A stretch of 64,000 nucleotides of DNA from Rhizobium sp. GTDB taxonomy: Bacteria; Pseudomonadota; Alphaproteobacteria; Rhizobiales; Rhizobiaceae. The stretch covers positions 96,403-160,402 of the forward strand of contig DPXQ01000105.1 in the NCBI GenBank assembly GCA_003527225.1, written 5' to 3'. The notes under the pieces were generated by a model, which was given only the letters and a program-made list of their open reading frames with translations, made no database searches and was not told where the DNA came from. This document shows positions 48,137 to 58,600 of the stretch, in pieces. The first letter of the stretch is position 1, and each line of letters opens with the position of its first letter. Both the position numbers and the translations under genes were made by a program.

Positions 48137-48877
48137 ATGAGCATCAATCAGATCATCCAGTTCCTGGTCGTCGCCGACGAATGCAGAAGTGCGGAGGAAG
48201 TCACCGCCGAGTTGGAGAAACTGCTCAACCACTATCACTTCGATTATTACGGCGTCGTTCGCCAGCCAAAGCCGAACGAGAACCCGATGGAACTCGTGCT
48301 GATGGGCCGGTGGCCAGAGCGCTGGCCCGAAACCTATATTGCCAAGAAGTTCGTTCTCATCGATCCGACGATTCGCTACCTGGGGCAGGCCCAGCGCGGA
48401 TTCCGCTGGCGCGATACGGTCTCGGTCTTTCGTGCCGATCCCCATCGCAAGCGCATGGAAAGGATGATGATGGAATCGCTGCGCTTCGGGCTCGAAGACG
48501 GCTACATATTCCCGGTTCACGGGCGCAACGGGCTTCTCGGCAACATGACGGTGGGCGGAAAACCGATTGATCTTTCGCCTGTCGAGATGACGCTTTTTGA
48601 CGCTGTGGCCAAGAAGGCTTTCTGGCGCGTGCTCGAAATGCGGCGCCAATCGGGTGATCTCGAGGCCGCCGGAAAGGTCGAAACCCGCATGACCCGGCGT
48701 GAGATGGAAGTGCTCAACTATCTCGCGGACGGCATGACATCGAACGACATCAGCAAGATTCTGAAGATCTCCAACCACACTGTCGACTGGTACATGAACG
48801 GTATTCAGGACAAGCTCAATGCCAAGAACAGGCAGCACGTCGTGGCGCTGGCCTTCCGTCTTGGACTCATCACGTGA
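48137..48877 (+). CDS. LuxR-family autoinducer-binding regulator
   Basis: A 246-residue regulator: autoinducer-binding domain at about 10-165 and a LuxR helix-turn-helix at about 180-240 (RREMEVLNYLADGMTSNDISKIL). The pocket residues of TraR (Trp57, Tyr61, Asp70, Pro71, Trp85) are matched with identical spacing by Trp63, Tyr67, Asp76, Pro77 and Trp91, so acyl-homoserine lactone binding is likely. No luxI-type gene is in the window. It stands divergent from ndvA and 113 bases before pyc. Confidence 0.9.
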   Translation: MSINQIIQFLVVADECRSAEEVTAELEKLLNHYHFDYYGVVRQPKPNENPMELVLMGRWPERWPETYIAKKFVLIDPTIRYLGQAQRGFRWRDTVSVFRADPHRKRMERMMMESLRFGLEDGYIFPVHGRNGLLGNMTVGGKPIDLSPVEMTLFDAVAKKAFWRVLEMRRQSGDLEAAGKVETRMTRREMEVLNYLADGMTSNDISKILKISNHTVDWYMNGIQDKLNAKNRQHVVALAFRLGLIT

Positions 48878-48990
48878 GTCCGGAGCACATCTTTATCAGT
48901 CAATAGGACAATTTGAACTTCCCCGAACAACAGGATATGGAAAATTTCGCAGGTGCAGCATGCGCTGGCCAATCGATTGAGGAGACCGAT

Positions 48991-51900
48991 TTGACCATAT
49001 CCAAGATTCTCGTTGCGAACCGATCCGAAATAGCCATCCGCGTCTTTCGCGCGGCCAATGAGCTGGGGTTGAAAACGGTTGCGATCTGGGCAGAGGAAGA
49101 CAAGCTTTCGCTGCACCGTTTCAAGGCCGACGAGAGCTATCAGGTCGGTCGCGGACCGCATCTGGCACGCGAACTTGGACCGATCGAAAGCTATCTATCG
49201 ATCGACGAAATCATCAGGGTCGCGAAGCTCTCGGGCGCTGATGCAATTCATCCGGGCTATGGCCTGCTTTCCGAAAGCCCCGAATTCGTGGATGCCTGTG
49301 ACGCCGCCGGCATTACCTTTATCGGCCCGCGGGCCGAAACCATGCGTCAGCTCGGAAACAAGGTCGCGGCGCGAAATCTGGCCATTTCGGTTGGTGTGCC
49401 GGTAGTGCCCGCCACCAGCCCGTTGCCGGACGACATGGCGGAAGTGGCGCGAATGGCCGAGGAAATCGGCTATCCAGTGATGCTCAAGGCCTCCTGGGGC
49501 GGTGGCGGCCGCGGCATGCGCGCGATCCGCGATCCGAAGGATCTCGCTCGCGAAGTCATCGAGGCCAAGCGCGAGGCAATGGCCGCGTTCGGGAAGGATG
49601 AGGTCTATCTGGAAAAGCTGGTCGAACGCGCCCGCCATGTCGAAAGCCAGATTCTTGGAGACAAGCACGGCAATGCCGTCCACCTGTTCGAGCGCGACTG
49701 CTCGATCCAGCGCCGGAACCAGAAGGTCGTTGAACGGGCACCGGCCCCTTATCTTTCCGATGCCCAGCGCCAGGAACTCGCGTCTTATTCGTTGAAGATC
49801 GCGAAGGCGACGAACTATGTCGGCGCCGGCACCGTCGAGTACCTGATGGATGCAGATACCGGCAAATTCTACTTCATCGAGGTCAATCCGCGCATCCAGG
49901 TCGAGCACACCGTCACAGAAGTCGTGACCGGGATCGACATCGTCAAGGCGCAGATCCACATCCTAGACGGCTTTGCCATCGGCACGCCGGAATCGGGTGT
50001 TCCTGCCCAGTCCGATATCCGCCTCAACGGCCATGCTCTGCAGTGCCGCATCACGACGGAAGACCCCGAGCAGAACTTCATCCCGGATTACGGGCGCATT
50101 ACCGCCTATCGTGGTGCTACCGGCTTCGGCATCCGTCTCGACGGGGGAACGGCTTACTCCGGCGCGGTCATCACCCGCTATTACGATCCGCTGCTGGAAA
50201 AGGTTACCGCCTGGGCGCCGACACCGCAAGAGGCGATCCAGCGCATGGACCGCGCGTTGCGTGAATTCCGCATCCGCGGCGTGGCCACCAACCTCACCTT
50301 CCTTGAGGCGATCATCGGCCACCCGAAGTTCCGCGACAACAGCTATACGACGCGCTTCATCGATTCCACGCCGGAACTATTCGCCCAGGTCAAGCGCCAG
50401 GACCGCGCCACCAAGCTCCTGACCTATCTGGCCGACGTGACCGTCAACGGCCATCCGGAGGCCAAGGGCCGTCCGCGTCCGCCGGAAGATGCGGCCGAGC
50501 CCATCGTTCCCTATCTCGATGCGCCGATCCCCGACGGTACCAAGCAGCTGCTCGACACGCTCGGCCCGGTCAAGTTCGCCGAGTGGATGCGGGGCGAGAC
50601 CCGCGTGCTGATGACCGACACGACGATGCGCGACGGCCATCAGTCGCTGCTCGCGACCCGTATGCGCACCCATGACATCGCGCGGGCCGCCGGCGCCTAT
50701 GCCCGGGCGTTGCCGAACCTCTTGTCGCTCGAATGCTGGGGCGGCGCCACCTTCGACGTTTCCATGCGCTTCCTCACCGAAGATCCGTGGGAGCGCCTGG
50801 CGCTGATCCGCGAGGGCGCGCCGAACCTCTTGCTGCAGATGCTGCTGCGCGGGGCGAATGGCGTCGGCTACAAGAACTATTCCGACAATGTGGTGAAGTA
50901 CTTCGTCCGCCAGGCTGCTGCCGGCGGCATCGATCTCTTCCGCGTGTTCGACTGCCTGAACTGGGTCGAGAACATGCGCGTGTCGATGGATGCGGTCGCC
51001 GAGGAGAACAAGCTCTGCGAAGCGGCGATTTGCTACACCGGCGACATCCTCAATGCCGCCCGGCCGAAATATGACCTGAAGTACTACACTGCGCTCGCCG
51101 CCGAGCTGGAAAAGGCCGGCGCCCATATCATCGCCGTCAAGGACATGGCGGGCCTGCTGAAGCCGGCCGCGGCCAAGATCCTGTTCAAGGCGCTGCGCGA
51201 GGCGACCAGCCTGCCGATCCACTTCCACACCCACGACACCTCGGGCATCTCGGCAGCGACCGTGCTTGCCGCCGTCGAGGCAGGCGTCGATGCGGTCGAT
51301 GCGGCGATGGACAGCCTGTCGGGCAATACCTCGCAGCCGTGCCTCGGATCGATCGTCGAGGCCCTGCGCGGTTCCGAGCGCGATCCGGGCCTCGATCCGC
51401 ACTGGATCCGCCGCCTCTCTTTCTACTGGGAAGCCGTGCGCAACCAGTACGCGGCCTTCGAGAGCGATCTCAAGGGGCCGGCCTCGGAAGTCTACCTGCA
51501 TGAAATGCCGGGCGGCCAGTTCACCAACCTCAAGGAACAGGCCCGTTCGCTCGGCCTCGAGACTCGCTGGCACGAAGTGGCTCAGGCCTATGCCGACGCC
51601 AACCAGATGTTCGGCGACATCGTCAAGGTGACGCCGTCGTCCAAGGTGGTCGGCGACATGGCACTGATGATGGTCAGCCAGGACCTGACCGTCGAGGACG
51701 TCGTCGATCCAGGCAAGGACGTGTCCTTCCCGGAATCGGTCGTCTCCATGCTGCGCGGCGATCTCGGACAGCCGCCGATCGGCTGGCCGGAAGGCCTGCA
51801 GAAGAAGGCGCTGAAGGGCGAGCCGGCCTATACGGTCCGTCCCGGCTCTCTGCTCGAGGACACCGACCTCGGTGCCGAGCGCAAGGCGATCGAAGAGAAG

Positions 51901-52452
51901 CTCAGTCGTGAGGTGAGCGACTTCGAACTCGCTTCCTATCTCATGTATCCGAAGGTCTTCACCGACTACGCGCTGGCGGCCGACACCTATGGTCCCGTGT
52001 CGGTGCTGCCGACGCCCTATTACTTCTACGGCCTGCCGGCCGGCGAGGAGCTGTTCGTCGACCTCGAAAAGGGCAAGACGCTGGTCATTGTCAACCAGGC
52101 GATGGGTGCGACTGACGACAAAGGCATGGTGACCGTGTTCTTCGAGCTGAACGGTCAGCCCCGCCGCATCAAGGTGCCGGATCGCGCCCACGGGGCAGCG
52201 GGAAGCGCCGCACGTCGCAAGGCCGATCCGTCCAACGCTGCCCATGTCGGCGCGCCAATGCCGGGCGTCATCTCGACCGTGGCGGTCGCGAGCGGCCAGT
52301 CGGTCAAGGCCGGCGACGTGCTGGTGTCGATCGAGGCGATGAAGATGGAAACGGCCCTGCATGCCGACCGCGACGGTACGATCGCCGAAGTGCTGGTCAA
52401 GACCGGCGACCAGATCGACGCCAAGGACCTGCTGGTCGTCTTCGCCTCCTGA
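48991..52452 (+). CDS. pyc: Pyruvate carboxylase
   Basis: A 1,153-residue biotin enzyme that makes oxaloacetate from pyruvate, bicarbonate and ATP. Biotin carboxylase domain (about 1-460; ATP loop GGGGRGMR, EVNPRIQVEHT), carboxyltransferase domain (about 540-830; TDTTMRDGHQSLLATRM, FHTHDTSG), and a C-terminal biotin domain with the biotinyl-lysine in EAMKMET. The family N-terminus begins at a TTG (48991) with GAGGAG seven bases ahead; the frame is open 26 codons further upstream but without support. Ends in a strong terminator; convergent with ndvB. Confidence 0.96.
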   Translation: MTISKILVANRSEIAIRVFRAANELGLKTVAIWAEEDKLSLHRFKADESYQVGRGPHLARELGPIESYLSIDEIIRVAKLSGADAIHPGYGLLSESPEFVDACDAAGITFIGPRAETMRQLGNKVAARNLAISVGVPVVPATSPLPDDMAEVARMAEEIGYPVMLKASWGGGGRGMRAIRDPKDLAREVIEAKREAMAAFGKDEVYLEKLVERARHVESQILGDKHGNAVHLFERDCSIQRRNQKVVERAPAPYLSDAQRQELASYSLKIAKATNYVGAGTVEYLMDADTGKFYFIEVNPRIQVEHTVTEVVTGIDIVKAQIHILDGFAIGTPESGVPAQSDIRLNGHALQCRITTEDPEQNFIPDYGRITAYRGATGFGIRLDGGTAYSGAVITRYYDPLLEKVTAWAPTPQEAIQRMDRALREFRIRGVATNLTFLEAIIGHPKFRDNSYTTRFIDSTPELFAQVKRQDRATKLLTYLADVTVNGHPEAKGRPRPPEDAAEPIVPYLDAPIPDGTKQLLDTLGPVKFAEWMRGETRVLMTDTTMRDGHQSLLATRMRTHDIARAAGAYARALPNLLSLECWGGATFDVSMRFLTEDPWERLALIREGAPNLLLQMLLRGANGVGYKNYSDNVVKYFVRQAAAGGIDLFRVFDCLNWVENMRVSMDAVAEENKLCEAAICYTGDILNAARPKYDLKYYTALAAELEKAGAHIIAVKDMAGLLKPAAAKILFKALREATSLPIHFHTHDTSGISAATVLAAVEAGVDAVDAAMDSLSGNTSQPCLGSIVEALRGSERDPGLDPHWIRRLSFYWEAVRNQYAAFESDLKGPASEVYLHEMPGGQFTNLKEQARSLGLETRWHEVAQAYADANQMFGDIVKVTPSSKVVGDMALMMVSQDLTVEDVVDPGKDVSFPESVVSMLRGDLGQPPIGWPEGLQKKALKGEPAYTVRPGSLLEDTDLGAERKAIEEKLSREVSDFELASYLMYPKVFTDYALAADTYGPVSVLPTPYYFYGLPAGEELFVDLEKGKTLVIVNQAMGATDDKGMVTVFFELNGQPRRIKVPDRAHGAAGSAARRKADPSNAAHVGAPMPGVISTVAVASGQSVKAGDVLVSIEAMKMETALHADRDGTIAEVLVKTGDQIDAKDLLVVFAS

Positions 52453-52513
52453 GGCAAGACCTGTCGCCCCAAAAAGACAAGCCCTGGTCAGGCATCCCGG
52501 GACTTGATCGTTG

Positions 52514-52554
52514 CAAGGCCGGAACATTGTTGTGATGTTCCGGCCTTGTTTTTT
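52514..52554 (+). terminator. Rho-independent terminator of pyc
   Basis: A perfect 14-base stem (52514-52527 with 52535-52548), seven-base loop and six T immediately after. It is 61 bases beyond the pyc stop; the T-run is only on the plus strand, so it mainly serves pyc. Confidence 0.93.
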
Positions 52555-52608
52555 CATGCATTGATTTCCAGCGCTTCCGATGGCTGATCGGCCCTGCGGG
52601 CGACAGCC

Positions 52609-55600
52609 TCAGTGGGCTGCCGCAAGCGCGTATCCGGTGTGCGTTTCCGCGATCTTTTCACCGTTGATCGTCATGCCGTAACCGTTCGTGCCGGCAAGCC
52701 TTTCAACGACGATGGCGTAGCTATTGCCGTCGATCGTCAGGTCCGCCTCGAAGGTGTTCCATTCCGGCGGCAGGGCCGGCCGGACGAAGAGCCGGTCGCC
52801 CTTTCTGGTAATGCCGAGGATCGTCTCGACTGCGAAGCGATAGAGCCAGCCGGCGGAGCCGGTGTACCAGGTCCAGCCGCCCCGACCGAGATAGGCTTCG
52901 CCGCCATAGATGTCTGCGGCCACGACATAGGGCTCGACGCGATAGCGTTCCGCCGCTGCCGCATCGAGGGCATGGTTGATCGGGTTGAGCATCTTGAAGC
53001 AACGCCATGCATCGGCGTTGCGGCCCTGTTTTGCAAGCGCGATCCCGAGCCAGATTGCGGCATGGGTATATTGACCGCCGTTTTCGCGCACTCCGGGGGG
53101 ATAGGCTTTGATGTAACCGGGGTCGACCTTGCTCATGGCGAAGGGTGGCGTGAACAGACGGACGATACCCGCCTTGTCATCGACGAGGTTTGTGAGGGCG
53201 GCATCCATGGCTGAGGCTGCCCGTTCCGGCTCTGCCTGACCTGAAAGAACGCCCCAGGACTGGGCAATCGAATCGATGCGGCATTCCTCGGATTCGGCAG
53301 AGCCGAGCGGGCTGCCATCGTCGAAATAGCCTCGGCGATAATATTCGCCGTCCCAACCTGCGGTCTCGAGCGCTTCGCCGAGTTCGGTCAGATGAGCAGT
53401 CCAGCGCGCGATGCGCGCCGTATCTCCTCGGTCGAGGGCATAGGCAAGGAAGGACCTGAGAGTTGCGGCCAGGAACCAGCCGAGCCAGACGCTCTCGCCC
53501 TGTCCTTTCTCTCCAACGCGGTTCATCCCGTCGTTCCAGTCTCCGCCGAGGATCAGTGGAAGACCACGGACACCAGTGCGGGAGACCGCGAGATCGAGCG
53601 CGCGGGCGGCGTGCTCGTAAAGGCCGTGTCTGTCTTGCGATACCGTGGGCTGGAAGAAGGAATCGTGTTCATGTTCGGCAAGCATCGGTCCTTCCAGGAA
53701 GGGTAGCTGCTCGTCGAGGAAGCTCTTGTCTCCGGTGGTGACAACGTAGAGGTCGACCGCATGCGCCAGCCACACGACATCGTCGGTGATCTGGGTGCGA
53801 ACGCCGGCACCCGTTTCCGGCAACCACCAATGCTGGACGTCGCCCTCGACGAACTGGCGGGAGGCGGCCGAAAGGATCTGCCGTCGCGCAAGTGCAGGCT
53901 CATACGCGAGGAAGGCAAGCGTATCCTGCAATTGATCCCGGAAACCATAGGCGCCGCTTGCCTGATAGAAGCCTGCGCGGGCGAAGATGCGGCAACCGAG
54001 GGCCTGATAGGGAAGCCAGCTGTTGACGAGATAGTCGAAAGACTTGTCGCCGGTCTTTACTTGCAACTGGCCAGTGAATTCGCGCCAGAAGGCCTGGTTG
54101 GCGCCGAGAATATTCTCGAAGCTCTCATGGCTTATCTCGGCAATCAGTTTGCTCGCCTCTGCCGGTGTCGCGGTTTCGCCGAGAAGGAACGAGACATCCC
54201 GTTCAGCACCTGCGGGCACCTCCAGATCGAAGGCAAGGGCGGCGCAGGGATCGCCATCGGTTTCAATCGAATTCAAGAGTTGCGATTGGCGAGCGACAGC
54301 CTGTGGCAGGGCGATGGTACCGTGCCGACCGATGAATTCGCGGCGGCTTGCCGTGTATCCAACCGGTTTTTCGCTCGCCGCAAGGAAAGCCGTCCGGCCC
54401 GGATAATTCATGTCGTAGCGATTGGTCGCGAAAAGGGCGCCGGTCGCCTCATCCAACGACGCGAGCACGAAAGGTGCGGTTTTTCGTGTGTTGTTGCCCA
54501 GAACCCATTCGGCGTATCCATAGACCCGGAATCTGCGGGTTCCCGTGCCGGTGTTGCGGATAATCAGCCGCGAAAGCTTGACCGGTCGTTTGCGGTCGAC
54601 GGTTTGCGTCAGTTCGACTTCCAGCCCGTCATGATGGCTTGAAAACACCGTATAGCCGAGCCCATGGCGGGTTTCGTATCGGCTCGTATCGTTGAGATTG
54701 AGGGCGCTGAACGGCGAAATCACCTTACGATTTTCGAGATCGGCGATGTAGAGAGCTTCACCGGGACGGTTGGTGACCGGATCGTTGGACCATGGGGTGA
54801 GCTGGTAATCGCGCGAGTTCTGGCTCCAGGTGAAACCGGTGCCTTCTGCGGAGACATGGAAGCCGAAGTGCTCATTGGAAATGACGTTGATCCAAGGATG
54901 GGGAGTCGTGCCCTCGGCGCCGAGGCGGATGACGTATTCCGTCCCGTCCCTGTCGAAACCGCCGTAGCCGTTCCAAAACACGAGGTCGCCCGCATCCCCG
55001 GAAATGGACTCCCGCGGAGGGGTCAGGTGTTTCGGCGGCAGGCCCGGCCATTCCGGCTCCACTCCATCGGTCGCGCGCGGGGTGGCAAACAGTGAAACGG
55101 CCCTATTGACCTGGTCGGCGATCTTGCCATTGCGGGCGTGGAGCACGACGCGGGCAGTAGCCAGCAGCGCATGCGAGGCGCTTTCATCCATGAGGTCGTG
55201 GCGGACCGTGAACACATGCTGGCGCGTCCCGTCGGTCTGGCGATGGCGGAGGTTTTCCGCCAGACGATCGATAGCGTGCTGCATGTCCTGAACATAGGAG
55301 GTTGCGCGCTCGTTGACGATGGCGAGGTCCGCCACTACACCGCGGCGTCGCAGATATTCCAGGGCGCCCAGCGCCTCGCGGGCAATGTCGATATCCATGT
55401 CGTCATTGATGCGCAAGGCGAAGATCGGGAAGTCGCCCGAGATCGCCATCGGCCACAATGCCGACTGGGAGGCAAGCCCGCTCCTGACGGTCTCTGGATC
55501 GGCGCGCAGATGATTGTCCGGATAGACGAGGTAACGGCCAAGATGCTGGAAGGCGGCTGCCTGCTGCGATGTGATGCCTATATGCCTGAGTTCGACCTGC

Positions 55601-58600
55601 GCACGCGTCCAGGCGTGAACGAGTTCGTGGCTGAAGGCATCGGGATGACGATAGCGCTCGATCGCCTGATCGATTTCCGTCCGGTTCGGTGCGGCAATGG
55701 TCCAGAAGATGACGCTGACCTTCTTGCCAGAAGGTACTCTCACGACGCGCCTCAGGCTGAGGATCGGGTCGAGCGTATATCCCTCGGTACCGGAAAGCGT
55801 CGCGCCTGGGTCGAAGGCGGCAGCGTTCGCCAGGCTGCGACCGCGACCGAGGAACTTCCTTCGGTCGGTCTCGAATTCCGTCGGCCGGCCTGGACCGGCA
55901 TTGTCCACAACCAGATGGGCGACGCACATGTCGGGATCGGAGGGACTGCGCTTGTTGCGCTCCGCCCGGATGACATCCCGGCGCCGTCCGAATTCGGTCT
56001 TGATGAACATCTGTGAGAACAGCGGATGCGCATTGTCGACATCGTCAGGAGCAAGAACAGGTTCGAGATAGGATGTCACTTCTATGAAGCGATCCTCGGG
56101 TCCCGTATTGAGCAAGGTGACGCGCCGTCCTTCGGCATCGTGCTCGGTCGCAACGATGCATTCGACGGAGCTCGATATGTCTCCGACCGTCTTGAAGAAT
56201 TCCGCCTTGTCGTCGCCGAAGATCGCCTTGGTCTTTTCGTCCTCGGCCCGGCGCGGTGTGGCGGTCGTCGACCACCATTCGCCATTTGCCATATCGCGCA
56301 GAAAGATGAAACTACCCCAGCGGTCCTCGGTGGGGTCCGCCCTCCAGCGTGATACGGCCTGGCCATTCCAGCGCGAAAATCCGGAGCCGGTTGCAGTCAG
56401 CATGACCGAATAATGGCCGTTCGAGAGGAAAACCAGTTCGCGGTCCTTCGTTGCGGGATCCACGATGGTGCGGATTTCGGGCCGCAGCAGGTCGGCCTGC
56501 CCCTTGCCTGGCGTTTGGGGTTCGTATTTGGCGCTCATTACCGGGATTTCGCGCGGGGCCTTTTCCTGCAAGAGCAGTTCCGCGGCTTCGATCACGGGAT
56601 CGGAATGGAAAAGTTCGCGAAGGTGCCCGTTGAAGACGACGTTGGCGACCGCCGCGATCGACATCCCATGATGGTGCGCATAGTAATTGTAGATTACCGC
56701 GCAGGTCTTACCCTCAGGAACACGTGTCGGCGTGAAATCCACTGCGTCGTGGTAGCCATAGGCGCCAAGCGCGCCGAGCTTGCGTAGGCGTTCGAGATTC
56801 TCCAGAGCTGCTTTCGGGGCATACTGACTCGCCAGGATCGAGGCATAAGGCGCGATGACGGCGTTCTGGCCGAGCCCGCGCTTCAGTCCGAGAGTAGGGA
56901 CGCCGAAATTCGTATACTGATAGATCAGTTCGTGGTCGCGCGCATTGAATGCGGCTTCGGAAATGCCCCATGGGATGTTGAGACGCCGACCGTGGTTGAT
57001 CTGTTCCTGGACGATCAGATTGTTGGTTTGATTGAGGATGCCGCCGTGCCGTTCCTGCATGACGAGTGGCGGCATGAGATATTCGAACATTGATCCTGAC
57101 CAGGAGATCAGCGCTGCACGGGCACCGACCGGCACAACCTGGCGCCCGAGGCGATACCAGTGTTCGGTCGGCAGATCTCCCTTGGCGATCGCAAAGAGGC
57201 TGGTCAGCCGCGCTTCGGATGCGAGAAGATCGTAGCAGGCTTCGTCCAGTTCACGGCTTTCCACGCGATAGCCGATGGATAGCAGGCGCCGTTCCGGACG
57301 GAACAGGAAGGTGAAATCCATCGAGAAGGCGAGGTCGCGTGCACGGTCGCGCAGTGATGCAAGACGGTGGCGGAGCGGCTCTATATTGGAAAGATCGAAG
57401 GTGCTGTCCGAGATATGGGTCTCGCAAGCATTGACAAGCGATTCCGCCCAGCGGGTGATTTCGTCGCTCTGCTCCGACCGTACTTCGTGGCGCAGATTGG
57501 CGGCCAGCTTCTGAATGTCACGGGCAAGGACCGCGAGGTTGATGACACGAATAGAGGCGAATTCGTGCTCGCGCTTGACGGCCGCGAGCGCGTTGTTGAA
57601 GCCGACGATGCGCTCCTCGAGCCGGCGGCGAAGCGGCCGCACGGTCTTGCGGTCGTCCGGCAGTTGCGCAAGCGTTTCGAGCAGGATTCCCCCAACATCG
57701 CCGATGCCGTCAAGATTGCCCTGCAAATGCGCCGAGGGCGCTTCGGCCCATTCCCGGCAGGCAGACGAAACAGCAATCAGATGCCCTGCAAGGTTACCGC
57801 TGTCGACTGCGGAAATATAGCGCGGCCCGAGCGTCTTCAGCGTGTCGGTATGGTACCAATTGAAGAGGTGACCCCGGAATTTATCCATGCGCTCGACAGT
57901 CGCAATCGTCTGCTCGAGCCGTTCGATCGTCTGCTCGAAACTGATCCAGCCGAAATTGCGTGCCGATACGACTGAAAGGAGATAGACACCGATATTTGTC
58001 GGCGAGGTGCGGTGGGCAACGACGGGCTCAGGCATTTCCTGGAAATTGTCGGGTGGTAGGAAGTTGTCGCCGGCAGTCACGAAGGTTTCGAAATAACGCC
58101 ATGTGCGTCGTGCGATCCTGCGCAACTCGATGGTCACGTGCTCGGGAACGAAGAGCCGGTCTTCGGTCTCGGCCGACTGGCTCACATACCAGGCCACCAT
58201 CGGCGACAGCAGCCAGAAGAAGACGAAAGGTAAGCCTATCAGGAACCCGTAGCCGGCGGGCACCCAGGCAAGTATCAGAGCCAAGATTGCCAGGATCGGC
58301 GCATGGAGCATTGACCGGTAGTAGGAACGGATATTTCCTTGAGCGGCCGACTGGATACTGCTCGCCGTCCGCCATTCGAGCAGCAGCTTGCGGCTCACCA
58401 AGAGGCGATAGAGGGAACGTACGATTGCATCCGCCATCATCCAGGCGTTATCGGCGATGAAGACGATCCGCAGCGCGACCTGGGCATTGGCGGAGCGGAC
58501 ATCGGACCAGAGTGATTGAAAATGGGCCCGAGGCACTATGTCACTCTGCCGTGGTATAAGGCCCGAGATCAGCGACAGCGTGGGGGCGACGAAAATGCAG

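Noticed and set aside
48913..48990. 26-codon N-terminal extension of pyruvate carboxylase
   Set aside because: Not part of the family N-terminus; GAGGAG is placed for the TTG at 48991.
50377..52557. 726-codon open frame on the minus strand opposite pyc
   Set aside because: It mirrors the GC-rich third positions of pyc; composition (His, Arg, Gly, Asp-rich) and lack of any domain mark it as a shadow frame.
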